From the NCBI GenBank assembly GCA_022728415.1, contig JAIJJM010000173.1:1-5413 (forward strand): a DNA stretch of 5,413 nucleotides. The letters are read 5' to 3'. Positions 1 to 5,413 of the stretch are shown one piece after another. The notes under the pieces are model-generated. The model saw only the letters and a list, made by a program, of their open reading frames with translations. It made no database searches and was not told the origin of the DNA. Numbering within the stretch: position 1 is the stretch's first letter; every line of letters starts with the position of its first letter. Source of the DNA: Collinsella sp. (lineage in GTDB: Bacteria; Actinomycetota; Coriobacteriia; Coriobacteriales; Coriobacteriaceae). The position numbers and the translations under genes were made by a program.

Positions 1-1
1 G

Positions 2-478
2 GCGACATATGACGCGCCATGCGTCTTTTTTTGTGTCGCAATCAACGCCACAGAGCGCCAGATTATGGTGTGGTGTGTGGTCAGTCGAGCAAATGGCACT
101 CCGTGCATTCTGCCCGCGTCCGCTCATTATACCGCAGAGTCAATGGTAGCTCAGGCGGGGCAGCCTCCGGGCTGGCCGGTTTCCGATAACGCCGGTATTT
201 CCACCCCCGTCTGGGCTATCGCCATCGAGCGTGGAAACTCCGGCGATAGCGTCATTTACGCTGTTATCGGAGGTTGCCTTATGGCTACGACCCTTACCCC
301 TTCACACCCTGAATTTGTCTTTGTGTTTGCGGCTGTCCGTCGCGCAGACCGTCATCCCCGTATCTGTATGCTTCGCACCGTCGCCGGTGATGAACGCAGC
401 GCCCGCCGTTCCCTTGTCCGTGACTATGTGCTCTCCCTTGCTGCCCGTCTGCCGGTGGTGGAGGTGTCCCGTGCGTAA
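2..478 (+). CDS. orf199/Ash-Icd-like protein, 5' truncated by the window
   Basis: The frame is open from the first bases of the window to the TAA at 476-478, so the start probably lies upstream. A later ATG at 65 exists but has no convincing ribosome binding site. The product carries the MVAQAGQP...GWPV...STPVWA...RGNSGDSV signature seen in proteins annotated as Ash family or 'host cell division inhibitor Icd-like'. In P4 an in-frame orf199 ends together with kil, and this frame has the same relation to kil here. The codons for the signature coincide with a structured antisense RNA (148-214), so at least part of the apparent protein conservation may reflect the RNA. Whether the long form is translated cannot be told from sequence; its role is unknown. 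Confidence 0.55.
   Translation, partial: ATYDAPCVFFCVAINATERQIMVWCVVSRANGTPCILPASAHYTAESMVAQAGQPPGWPVSDNAGISTPVWAIAIERGNSGDSVIYAVIGGCLMATTLTPSHPEFVFVFAAVRRADRHPRICMLRTVAGDERSARRSLVRDYVLSLAARLPVVEVSRA
148..214 (+). ncRNA. cI: P4 cI / P1 C4-type antisense immunity RNA
   Basis: The segment folds into one compact unit. An outer stem pairs 152-160 with 205-213 (9 bp, one G-U). It encloses a hairpin 161-165/170-174 (CAGCC/GGCTG) and a second hairpin 176-179/192-195 (CCGG/CCGG). The loop of the second hairpin, around TTTCCGATAAC, is complementary to 263-272, which includes the Shine-Dalgarno of kil. In P4, cI RNA is a roughly 70-nt processed transcript that pairs with flanking leader sequences and causes early termination; C4 RNA of P1/P7 has a similar two-hairpin shape. 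Size, fold, pairing target and position upstream of kil all agree. End positions are approximate, because such RNAs are trimmed from a longer operon transcript. I see no dedicated promoter in the window. Confidence 0.65.
262..273 (+). promoter_or_regulatory. kil ribosome binding site and antisense target (seqC-like)
   Basis: GGAGG at 269-273 lies 7 nt before the ATG at 281. Bases 263-270 (GTTATCGG) are the exact complement of 183-190 in the loop of the upstream small RNA; with A-U and G-U pairs the match extends to about 262-272. Pairing would cover the ribosome binding site. A second inverted pair, 215-223 with 242-250 (9 bp), lies between the two partners, so in cis the leader could form a nested long hairpin. 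This matches the role of the seqC-type target in P4 immunity. Confidence 0.55.
281..478 (+). CDS. kil: Kil-like cell-division inhibitor (Icd-like)
   Basis: A 65-residue product starts at ATG 281 with GGAGG 7 nt upstream, the best initiation signal in this frame. It shares the frame and stop of the longer orf199-like frame. The product is rich in Arg and Ala, with a central [11 protein letters not shown] segment and a [16 protein letters not shown] segment, as in Icd-like proteins; no membrane segment or catalytic motif is seen. P4 kil (also called eta) is the first gene expressed in the left operon; its product causes filamentation and death of the host when overproduced, and P1 Icd is a comparable division inhibitor. 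The antisense RNA at 148-214 would silence it in the lysogen. The last 8 nt overlap the next gene, suggesting coupling. Function is inferred from position, size and remembered family sequence. Confidence 0.65.
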   Translation: MATTLTPSHPEFVFVFAAVRRADRHPRICMLRTVAGDERSARRSLVRDYVLSLAARLPVVEVSRA

Positions 479-758
479 TAAAAAAGCCCCTCAGACCGTC
501 TCAGCGCGTCATGACGCCCGTGAACACCTCAGCATTGAGGCTTACCATAAGCTCAACCGCGCCAGCGCCGTATCCCAGTTTGTTGGGGGTGATTTGATTC
601 ACCGTGAACTCTCCGGCCTGCATCAGCTCTACATTCCGCATATTTTCAGCTACCTGAATGAAGATATTGATTTTGTGCTGAATGAACTGAAAGCCAAAGG
701 CCTGTGCCGCGATTTTCTCGCCCAGCAGAAAGACCGGGGAGACAAGACGCATGTTTGA
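471..758 (+). CDS. orf88-like small operon protein, function unknown
   Basis: A 95-residue product with GTG start at 471. GGAGGT at 460-465 is placed 5 nt upstream, and no ATG occurs in frame until the stop, so GTG is chosen. The same frame is open further upstream (ATG at 231), but that part reads through kil in another frame and lacks a ribosome site. The protein has a basic N-terminus (RNKKAP), then a predicted mostly helical body ([27 protein letters not shown]). It is soluble, with no recognisable enzyme motif. It overlaps kil by 8 nt and orf151 by 8 nt, typical of a coupled operon. P4 has a gene of similar size (orf88) at this place; I know of no established function. Confidence 0.82.
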   Translation: MRNKKAPQTVSARHDAREHLSIEAYHKLNRASAVSQFVGGDLIHRELSGLHQLYIPHIFSYLNEDIDFVLNELKAKGLCRDFLAQQKDRGDKTHV

Positions 759-1206
759 TTTTCCCCAGCCCGGTGAGATTTACCGTTCTGCCGGTTTTCC
801 CGATGTGGCCGTGGTCGGCATTCTGGAAGACGGTATTCCGTGGGAAATGCCGTACCGCTGCCCGGAAATTGTCTGGAACCCGTACCGCCGTAAATTCAGT
901 ATCCTTGTGCGTATCCTCGCTGACGGGCGCACCACAGACATCCCGCTGGGGCGTTTTCTGCGGGAATTTACCTGTGACCGTCCTGACCTGTTCAGACGCA
1001 GCCCCGTAAACCGGCATGCGGTACTGAAAGAAATGGCCGGAGACCCGGAATTACAGAAATGGCGGGAGAAATATCTGGATATTTACCCGCAGGACCCTGT
1101 TCCGGTCAGCCGGGCGGCACCGGTGGCGCGGGAATGGCGGGAAATTCCCCGCACGGAGCCTGACCCGGAAACCACCCCGGATAACAGTTACCGCAATTAT
1201 CTGTAA
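751..1206 (+). CDS. orf151-like protein, function unknown
   Basis: A 151-residue product, the same length as P4 orf151 at the equivalent operon position. ATG 751 is preceded by GGGGAG at 736-741, and the start overlaps the 3' end of the previous gene. The N-terminal half ([23 protein letters not shown]) looks like a beta-rich compact domain with several aromatic and Pro residues. The C-terminal third is charged and Pro-rich (REIPRTEPDPETTPD), probably disordered. There is no signal peptide, membrane segment or zinc motif. It is carried with replication genes in P4-like elements, but I cannot assign an activity. Confidence 0.82.
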   Translation: MFDFPQPGEIYRSAGFPDVAVVGILEDGIPWEMPYRCPEIVWNPYRRKFSILVRILADGRTTDIPLGRFLREFTCDRPDLFRRSPVNRHAVLKEMAGDPELQKWREKYLDIYPQDPVPVSRAAPVAREWREIPRTEPDPETTPDNSYRNYL

Positions 1207-1233
1207 TTAAAAAACGACACCCGAAAAATTAAA

Positions 1234-1274
1234 TGTGCGTATTCGCGCAGGGATACGCACGTCTTCAGGAGACG
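1234..1274 (+). promoter_or_regulatory. tandem hairpins in the orf151-cnr gap
   Basis: In the 135-nt gap before cnr, GTGCGTAT (1235-1242) pairs perfectly with ATACGCAC (1253-1260) around a 10-nt loop. It is followed at once by CGTCT (1260-1264) and AGACG (1270-1274). Neither stem has a following T-run, so a classical intrinsic terminator is unlikely. They could be an RNA processing, attenuation or protein-binding site controlling cnr-alpha expression. The role is inference only. Confidence 0.35.
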
Positions 1275-1279
1275 CAGAT

Positions 1280-1345
1280 ATGCCTTATCAGTTAATGCAA
1301 CCGGCACGGAATGCAGTCATCTGTCACAGGGAGGAAAACAAATGA
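1280..1345 (+). CDS. possible 21-codon leader ORF overlapping the cnr start
   Basis: ATG 1280 is preceded by AGGAG (1267-1271) at a spacing of 8 nt. The frame runs 21 codons ([21 protein letters not shown]) to TGA at 1343-1345, overlapping the cnr ATG as ATGA. The overlap and good ribosome site suggest translational coupling to cnr, whose own Shine-Dalgarno (AGGGAGG, 1328-1334) lies inside this ORF. It is too short to judge by coding statistics; I recognise no homologue. The alternative is a chance frame in an untranslated leader. Confidence 0.35.
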
Positions 1346-1662
1346 AAACACCCTTACCGCCCGTCTTACGCGCAGCCCTTTACCGTCGCGCTGTCGCCTG
1401 TGCCTGGCTGACCGTGTGCGAACGTCAGCACCGCTACCCGCATCTCACCCTTGAATCACTGGAGGCGGCCATCGCCGCTGAGCTGGAAGGCTTTTATCTG
1501 CGCCAGCACGGTGAGGAAAAAGGGCGCCAGATAGCCTGTGCCCTGCTGGAAGATTTAATGGAATCCGGCCCCCTGAAGGCCGCGCCGTCGCTGTCCTTTC
1601 TCGGGCTGGTTGTGATGGATGAACTCTGTGCCCGTCACATAAAAGCGCCGGTACTGCACTGA
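1342..1662 (+). CDS. cnr: Cnr, copy-number regulator of P4-type replication
   Basis: A 106-residue protein directly upstream of alpha, the size and place of P4 cnr. ATG 1342 is preceded by AGGGAGG (1328-1334) at 7 nt. The product is mostly helical and rich in Ala, Leu and charged residues ([40 protein letters not shown]). There is no enzyme motif or DNA-binding helix-turn-helix that I can name. In P4, Cnr binds the alpha protein and limits initiation at ori and crr, preventing lethal over-replication in the plasmid state; it acts through alpha rather than on DNA alone. The stop at 1660-1662 overlaps the AAGGAG that serves alpha, so the two are probably translated in a coupled way. Identity rests on position, length and remembered sequence. 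Confidence 0.85.
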
Positions 1663-1676
1663 AGGAGAACAACACC

Positions 1677-4010
1677 ATGAAAATAAACGTAACCGCCACC
1701 GTCAGCCATGCGCTCGGCCACTGGCCGCGTATTCTCCCGGCGCTGGGGATTCAGGTGCTGAAAAACCGTCATCAGCCCTGTCCGGTCTGTGGCGGGAGTG
1801 ACCGCTTCCGTTTTGATGACAGGGAGGGGCGCGGCACCTGGTACTGCAATCAGTGTGGTGCCGGTGACGGCCTGAAACTGGTTGAAAAGGTGTTTGGTGT
1901 TTCCCCGTCCGACGCGGCCACAAAGGTGGCTGCCGTGACCGGCAGCCTGCCCCCGGCTGACCCGGCAGTGACGGCCGCCGCCGGTGCTGAAACAGAAGCC
2001 GCCCGGAAGAACGCCGCCGCACTGGCACAAACCCTGATGGCGAAAACCCGTCCCGGAACCGGTAACGCCTACCTGACCCGCAAGGGCTTTCCCGGCCGGG
2101 AATGCCGGATGCTGACCGGCACACACAGAGCCGGTGGCGTGAGCTGGCGTGCCGGTGACCTTGTGGTGCCACTGTATGACGACAGCGGCGAACTGGTTAA
2201 CCTTCAGTTAATCAGTGCTGACGGCCGTAAGCGCACCCTGAAAGGCGGACAGGTCAGGGGCACCTGTCACACCCTTGAAGGACAGAATCAGGCCGGAAAA
2301 CGTCTGTGGATAGCGGAGGGATACGCGACCGCACTTACCGTGCATCACCTGACCGGTGAAACGGTGATGGTGGCGCTTTCTTCCGTGAACCTCCTTTCTC
2401 TGGCCAGCCTTGCCCGGCAGAAGTATCCGGCCTGTCAGATTGTCCTTGCCGCAGACCGTGACCTCAGCGGTGACGGCCAGAAAAAAGCCGCCGCAGCCGC
2501 AGATGCGTGTGAAGGTGTTGTTGCCCTGCCGCCGGTCTTCGGTGACTGGAATGATGCCTTCACGCAGTACGGCGGGGAAGCCACCCGTAAGGCCATTTAT
2601 GATGCCATCCGGCCACCGGCTGAAAGCCCGTTCGACACCATGAGCGAAGCGGAGTTTTCCGCCATGAGTACCAGCGAAAAGGCCATGCGTATCTATGAGC
2701 ATTACGGCGAGGCGCTCGCGGTCGATGCCAACGGCCAGCTTCTGTCCCGCTATGAAAATGGTGTCTGGAAGGTGCTGCCACCACAGGACTTTGCCCGGGA
2801 TGTGGCCGGGCTGTTTCAGCGGCTGCGCGCGCCGTTCTCCTCCGGGAAGGTGGCCTCCGTGGTGGACACCCTGAAGCTGATTATTCCACAGCAGGAAGCC
2901 CCCTCCCGCCGCCTGATTGGCTTTCGTAACGGCGTGCTCGACACGCAGAACGGCACGTTCCACCCGCACAGTCCGTTACACTGGATGCGCACCCTGTGCG
3001 ATGTGGATTTCACCCCGCCGGTGGACGGTGAAACGCTGGAGACCCACGCCCCCGCGTTCTGGCGCTGGCTTGACCGTGCTGCCGGAGGTCGTGCGGAAAA
3101 ACGCGACGTGATTCTGGCCGCACTGTTTATGGTGCTGGCAAACCGCTACGACTGGCAGCTCTTTCTGGAGGTGACCGGTCCCGGCGGCAGCGGCAAAAGT
3201 ATCATGGCCGAAATAGCCACCCTGCTGGCCGGGGAGGATAACGCCACGTCGGCCACCATCGAGACGCTGGAATCCCCGCGTGAACGTGCCGCGTTAACTG
3301 GCTTCTCACTGATACGCCTGCCGGACCAGGAAAAATGGAGCGGCGACGGTGCCGGACTCAAGGCCATCACCGGCGGCGATGCAGTGTCCGTTGACCCGAA
3401 ATACCGGGATGCGTACTCCACGCATATCCCGGCGGTGATTCTGGCCGTGAACAATAACCCGATGCGCTTCACCGACCGCAGCGGCGGCGTGTCACGCCGG
3501 CGGGTGATTATTCACTTCCCGGAACAGATAGCCCCGCAGGAGCGCGACCCGCAGCTTAAGGACAAAATCACCCGCGAGCTGGCGGTCATCGTGCGTCACC
3601 TGATGCAGAAGTTCAGCGACCCGATGCTCGCCCGGTCACTGCTTCAGTCCCAGCAGAACTCAGACGAGGCACTGAACATCAAACGGGATGCCGACCCGAC
3701 GTTTGATTTTATCGGCTATCTGGAAACCCTGCCGCAGACCAGCGGCATGTATATGGGGAACGCCAGTATCATCCCGCGTAATTACCGTAAATACCTCTAT
3801 CACGCCTATCTGGCCTACATGGAGGCAAACGGCTACCGGAATGTACTCAGTCTGAAAATGTTCGGACTGGGGCTGCCGGTGATGCTGAAGGAATACGGGC
3901 TGAATTTCGAGAAGCGCCATACCAAACAGGGGATACAGACCAACCTGACGCTGAAAGAGGAAAGCTACGGCGACTGGCTGCCGAAGTGCGACGACCCCGC
4001 AGCAACATAA
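1677..4010 (+). CDS. alpha: P4 alpha replication protein: primase, SF3 helicase and origin binding
   Basis: A 777-residue protein, the same length as P4 alpha. ATG 1677 has AAGGAG at 1662-1667. Domains in order: a CHC2-like zinc finger with C35/C38 and C57/C60 (CPVC...CNQC); a TOPRIM-type primase core with E214 in WIAEGYATAL and D260/D262 in VLAADRD; a linker; an SF3/D5-type helicase with Walker A GPGGSGKS (K507), a Walker B-like region around residues 546-552 and a motif C stretch AVNNNP near 590-595 followed by R607-R609; and a C-terminal region (about 650-777) that in P4 binds the type I iterons. E214 and K507 match the residues I remember as essential for primase and helicase activity in P4. 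All key motifs are present, so the protein looks intact. It opens origin DNA, unwinds it and primes replication independently of host DnaA, DnaB and DnaG. It acts at crr just downstream. Confidence 0.97.
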   Translation: MKINVTATVSHALGHWPRILPALGIQVLKNRHQPCPVCGGSDRFRFDDREGRGTWYCNQCGAGDGLKLVEKVFGVSPSDAATKVAAVTGSLPPADPAVTAAAGAETEAARKNAAALAQTLMAKTRPGTGNAYLTRKGFPGRECRMLTGTHRAGGVSWRAGDLVVPLYDDSGELVNLQLISADGRKRTLKGGQVRGTCHTLEGQNQAGKRLWIAEGYATALTVHHLTGETVMVALSSVNLLSLASLARQKYPACQIVLAADRDLSGDGQKKAAAAADACEGVVALPPVFGDWNDAFTQYGGEATRKAIYDAIRPPAESPFDTMSEAEFSAMSTSEKAMRIYEHYGEALAVDANGQLLSRYENGVWKVLPPQDFARDVAGLFQRLRAPFSSGKVASVVDTLKLIIPQQEAPSRRLIGFRNGVLDTQNGTFHPHSPLHWMRTLCDVDFTPPVDGETLETHAPAFWRWLDRAAGGRAEKRDVILAALFMVLANRYDWQLFLEVTGPGGSGKSIMAEIATLLAGEDNATSATIETLESPRERAALTGFSLIRLPDQEKWSGDGAGLKAITGGDAVSVDPKYRDAYSTHIPAVILAVNNNPMRFTDRSGGVSRRRVIIHFPEQIAPQERDPQLKDKITRELAVIVRHLMQKFSDPMLARSLLQSQQNSDEALNIKRDADPTFDFIGYLETLPQTSGMYMGNASIIPRNYRKYLYHAYLAYMEANGYRNVLSLKMFGLGLPVMLKEYGLNFEKRHTKQGIQTNLTLKEESYGDWLPKCDDPAAT

Positions 4011-4018
4011 CCTCACTC

Positions 4019-4041
4019 AGACCGGCAACAGCCGGTCTTTT
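4019..4041 (+). terminator. intrinsic terminator after alpha
   Basis: An 8-bp perfect GC-rich stem, AGACCGGC (4019-4026) and GCCGGTCT (4031-4038), closes an AACA tetraloop. It is followed by TTTTCCTTTC. It begins 8 nt after the alpha stop, so it should end the left-operon transcript and insulate crr from read-through. Confidence 0.88.
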
Positions 4042-4060
4042 CCTTTCTGGCCATTGCCAC

Positions 4061-4178
4061 AAGGTGAACAATCCACTGTTCACCCTTCACCGTTTATTCA
4101 CCCTTTATCACTATGAAATTATTAATAAAAAACCAGAGGTGAACAGTGTGAACAGTAAAACCTGAAAAAACTTTTTAT
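4061..4178 (+). repeat. crr direct repeat, copy 1
   Basis: The order is AAGGTGAACA, ACTGTTCACC on the opposite strand (4075-4084), three weaker TTCACC/TATCAC boxes (4086-4091, 4097-4102, 4106-4111), an A/T core (about 4112-4132), GGTGAACAGT (4138-4147) with a second overlapping GTGAACAGT (4148-4156), and a closing A6-C-T5 tract (4165-4176). Iterons thus face each other across the AT-rich core, a plan suited to alpha loading and melting. Confidence 0.88.
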
Positions 4179-4228
4179 CACCCCGCGCATCGCCCGACTG
4201 GACAGATCCAGAACGAGCAAAAATCACA

Positions 4229-4338
4229 AAGGTGACGAGTCGACTGTTCACTCTTCACCAACTCATCACCACCTAACCACATGATATAAAATGATAAATA
4301 ATCGAGGTGAACAGTTAAATGCAAAAAAACTTTTTCTC
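4229..4338 (+). repeat. crr direct repeat, copy 2
   Basis: It has the same order as copy 1: AAGGTGACGAGT, ACTGTTCACT on the opposite strand (4243-4252), TTCACC and ATCACC boxes (4254-4259, 4265-4270), an A/T core (about 4280-4302), GGTGAACAGT (4306-4315), and a closing A7-C-T5 tract (4323-4335). The upstream forward iteron is degenerate (GGTGACGAGT) and the second tandem iteron at the right end is missing, so this copy is probably the weaker alpha binder. Confidence 0.87.
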
Positions 4339-4378
4339 AGCTCTTGGATAAAAGAAAATTAATTCACATCAATAGCTT

Positions 4379-4407
4379 TCCTCTTGAATCCTCTTGAGGT
4401 TTATGAG
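4379..4407 (+). promoter_or_regulatory. probable retron promoter with 10-bp tandem repeat
   Basis: Bases 4339-4415 hold no gene. A -10-like TATGAG (4402-4407) would start transcription near 4414-4415, just before the msr inverted repeat, which is where a retron RNA should begin. The -35 region is weak (TTCCTC or neighbouring bases near 4378). Two copies of TCCTCTTGA (4379-4387, 4389-4397) are spaced by one helical turn and may be an activator or repressor site. This is placed by geometry, not by strong consensus. Confidence 0.38.
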
Positions 4408-4414
4408 AGCGTAA

Positions 4415-4572
4415 CAGAGCCAAACCTAGCATTTTATGGGTTAATAGCCCATCGGGCCATGAGTCATGGTTTCGCCTAGTATTTTAGCTATGCCCGTCGT
4501 TCAGTTCGCTGAGCGGCGGCTGGGGGCCACCGATCAGCGAACTGATCGACGTGCTCAAGTAGGTTTGGCTCT
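4415..4572 (+). ncRNA. msr-msd: retron msr-msd RNA (Ec73/Eco3-like)
   Basis: A perfect 13-bp inverted repeat, 4416-4428 (a1) and 4560-4572 (a2), bounds the element. The G at 4429, directly after a1, is the expected branching G for 2'-5' linkage. The msr part has two short hairpins: ATGGGT/GCCCAT (4436-4441/4447-4452) and CCATG/CATGG with loop AGT (4457-4461/4465-4469). The msd part, about 4487-4559, is dominated by an 18-bp hairpin 4495-4512/4534-4551 with a single T-T mismatch (4500/4546) and a G-rich apical region. The reverse transcriptase copies msd into a branched RNA-linked single-stranded DNA. A span of about 73 nt from a2 inward agrees with Ec73, found in P4-like phiR73; I could not align it, so the name is tentative. 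Confidence 0.9.
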
Positions 4573-4611
4573 TTTAGTCCTCTACCATCAAGGTGCATAA
4601 GGATATTCTCG

Positions 4612-5413
4612 ATGCTGACTCAGCTAAAAAAAAATGGTACTGAGGTATCTAGAGCAACCGCGTTATTTTCATCATTCGTTGAAAAGAACAAAGTAAAATG
4701 TCCTGGTAATGTAAAAAAATTCGTCTTTCTGTGTGGTGCTAACAAAAACAATGGAGAACCATCAGCAAGACGATTGGAATTAATAAATTTTTCTGAAAGG
4801 TATTTGAATAACTGTCACTTTTTTCTTGCTGAACTAGTTTTCAAAGAATTAAGCACCGATGAAGAATCATTATCTGATAATTTATTAGATATCGAAGCTG
4901 ACTTATCTAAATTAGCTGATCATATTATCATTGTTTTAGAAAGTTATTCATCTTTCACGGAACTTGGTGCATTCGCATACAGCAAGCAATTACGCAAGAA
5001 ATTAATAATAGTTAACAATACAAAATTTATAAATGAGAAATCATTTATAAATATGGGACCAATAAAGGCTATTACTCAGCAATCACAACAATCTGGTCAT
5101 TTCTTACATTATAAAATGACAGAAGGTATTGAAAGTATAGAGCGCTCTGATGGGATTGGCGAAATATTCGACCCCCTATATGATATTCTTTCTAAGAACG
5201 ACAGAGCAATTTCAAGAACTTTAAAAAAAGAAGAGTTAGATCCTTCCAGTAACTTCAATAAAGACTCAGTACGATTTATTCATGACGTAATTTTTGTATG
5301 TGGTCCTTTGCAACTTAATGAACTCATCGAAATAATCACAAAAATATTTGGCACAGAAAGCCATTACAAAAAAAATCTTCTAAAGCACCTTGGTATTCTA
5401 ATAGCTATTAGAA
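4612..5413 (+). CDS. retron effector, nucleoside deoxyribosyltransferase-like plus C-terminal DNA-binding region, 3' truncated
   Basis: 267 codons are visible, open to the window edge. ATG 4612 is preceded by AAGGA (4599-4603) at 8 nt and lies 39 nt after a2. Residues 37-52 (FVFLCGANKNNGEPSA) form the first strand and nucleotide loop of an NDT-like Rossmann fold. Residues 104-125 (HIIIVLESYSSFTELGAFAY) carry the expected catalytic Glu, E117. KKLIIV then KSFINMGPIKAI (129-154) follow, as in the Ec86 (Eco1) effector, where SFTELGAF and SFINYGP are nearly identical as I remember them. Residues about 215-267 are helical and would begin the winged-helix DNA-binding part; perhaps 40 residues are missing. 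In such retrons the effector is held inactive by reverse transcriptase and msDNA and, when phage disturb the complex, stops growth by attacking nucleotides or DNA bases. AT-rich codons (ATA, AGA, TTA) contrast with the P4 genes. Confidence 0.9.
   Translation, partial: MLTQLKKNGTEVSRATALFSSFVEKNKVKCPGNVKKFVFLCGANKNNGEPSARRLELINFSERYLNNCHFFLAELVFKELSTDEESLSDNLLDIEADLSKLADHIIIVLESYSSFTELGAFAYSKQLRKKLIIVNNTKFINEKSFINMGPIKAITQQSQQSGHFLHYKMTEGIESIERSDGIGEIFDPLYDILSKNDRAISRTLKKEELDPSSNFNKDSVRFIHDVIFVCGPLQLNELIEIITKIFGTESHYKKNLLKHLGILIAIR

Larger units (their letters stand above)
4061..4338. other. crr: crr, cis-acting replication region of P4 type
   Basis: An AT-rich non-coding block just after alpha consists of two imperfect direct repeats (4061-4178 and 4229-4338) around a GC-richer 50-bp spacer. 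The spacer has a small inverted repeat CTGGA/TCCAG (4198-4202, 4207-4211). The alpha-binding iteron GGTGAACAGT occurs perfectly at 4138-4147 and 4306-4315 on + and at 4075-4084 on -, with near matches at 4063-4070, 4147-4156, 4231-4240 and 4243-4252. In P4, crr is two repeats of about 120 bp needed together with ori1, and alpha binds both and loops them. Size, repeat plan and place fit well. Confidence 0.92.

Noticed and set aside
231..470. Upstream extension of the orf88-like gene to ATG 231
   Set aside because: This part reads through kil in another frame, has hydrophobic low-information sequence and lacks a Shine-Dalgarno, while GTG 471 has GGAGGT at proper spacing.
704..1017. Frames on both strands overlapping orf151 (704-1009 plus, 646-1017 minus)
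   Set aside because: Both overlap orf151 in other frames, break operon spacing and show no recognised domain.
1635..2172. Two overlapping minus-strand frames across the cnr-alpha junction
   Set aside because: They are shadows of alpha codon bias: Cys/Gly/His/Arg-rich, without a recognised motif, and crossing two well supported + strand genes.
2208..2969. A 253-codon open frame on the minus strand inside alpha
   Set aside because: It lies wholly opposite a gene with complete primase and helicase motifs, has low-complexity His/Gly/Arg-rich composition typical of antisense frames in GC-rich DNA, and no good ribosome site was evident.
4061..4338. Possible CRISPR or transposon end from repeated GGTGAACAGT-like units
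   Set aside because: The units are short, in both orientations and irregularly spaced, without uniform spacers or a transposase. They fit alpha iterons in crr.
4339..5413. A tRNA gene or att site, such as selC used by phiR73
   Set aside because: No tRNA cloverleaf or integrase gene is visible in the window; the attachment site must lie outside it.

Overview
The window is part of a P4-like phage satellite from an enterobacterium, most likely Escherichia coli or a close relative, carrying a retron. It resembles the retronphage phiR73/P4 group. The left three quarters follow the order of the P4 left (replication and immunity) operon as I remember it: an in-frame orf199/kil pair containing a cI/C4-type antisense RNA, an orf88-like gene, an orf151-like gene, cnr and alpha. 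All lie on the + strand with short overlaps or gaps, so they are probably one transcription unit. Its promoter (P4 PLE equivalent) would lie left of base 1. No similarity search was run; assignments rest on length, gene order, motifs and remembered family sequences.

Layout. Bases 2-478 hold a 5'-truncated Ash/Icd-like frame whose last 65 codons, with their own ribosome binding site, form kil. Within it, bases 148-214 fold into a compact two-hairpin RNA whose loop is complementary to the kil ribosome binding site. Bases 471-1206 hold two overlapping small genes of unknown function. Bases 1207-1341 hold hairpins and a possible 21-codon leader ORF overlapping the cnr start. Bases 1342-4010 hold cnr (copy-number control) and alpha (zinc-finger primase, SF3 helicase and iteron-binding initiator). 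A strong intrinsic terminator follows at 4019-4041. Bases 4061-4338 are crr, the second cis replication element: two imperfect direct repeats of about 110-118 bp carrying GGTGAACAGT iterons in both orientations.

At about 4340 the sequence changes from GC-rich P4 backbone to AT-rich DNA and a retron begins: a probable promoter, an msr-msd RNA gene (4415-4572, bounded by a 13-bp inverted repeat), then an effector gene running off the right edge. The effector has a nucleoside deoxyribosyltransferase-like N-terminal domain and closely resembles the effector of retron Ec86 (Eco1). The reverse transcriptase gene would lie just beyond the window. The RNA shape and the P4-like host element fit retron Ec73 (Eco3), known from phiR73, so the system is probably a known anti-phage retron or a close variant rather than a new class.

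How they work together: alpha replicates the element from ori and crr, Cnr damps alpha, the small RNA silences kil and the downstream operon in the lysogen, and the retron is defence cargo inserted beside crr.
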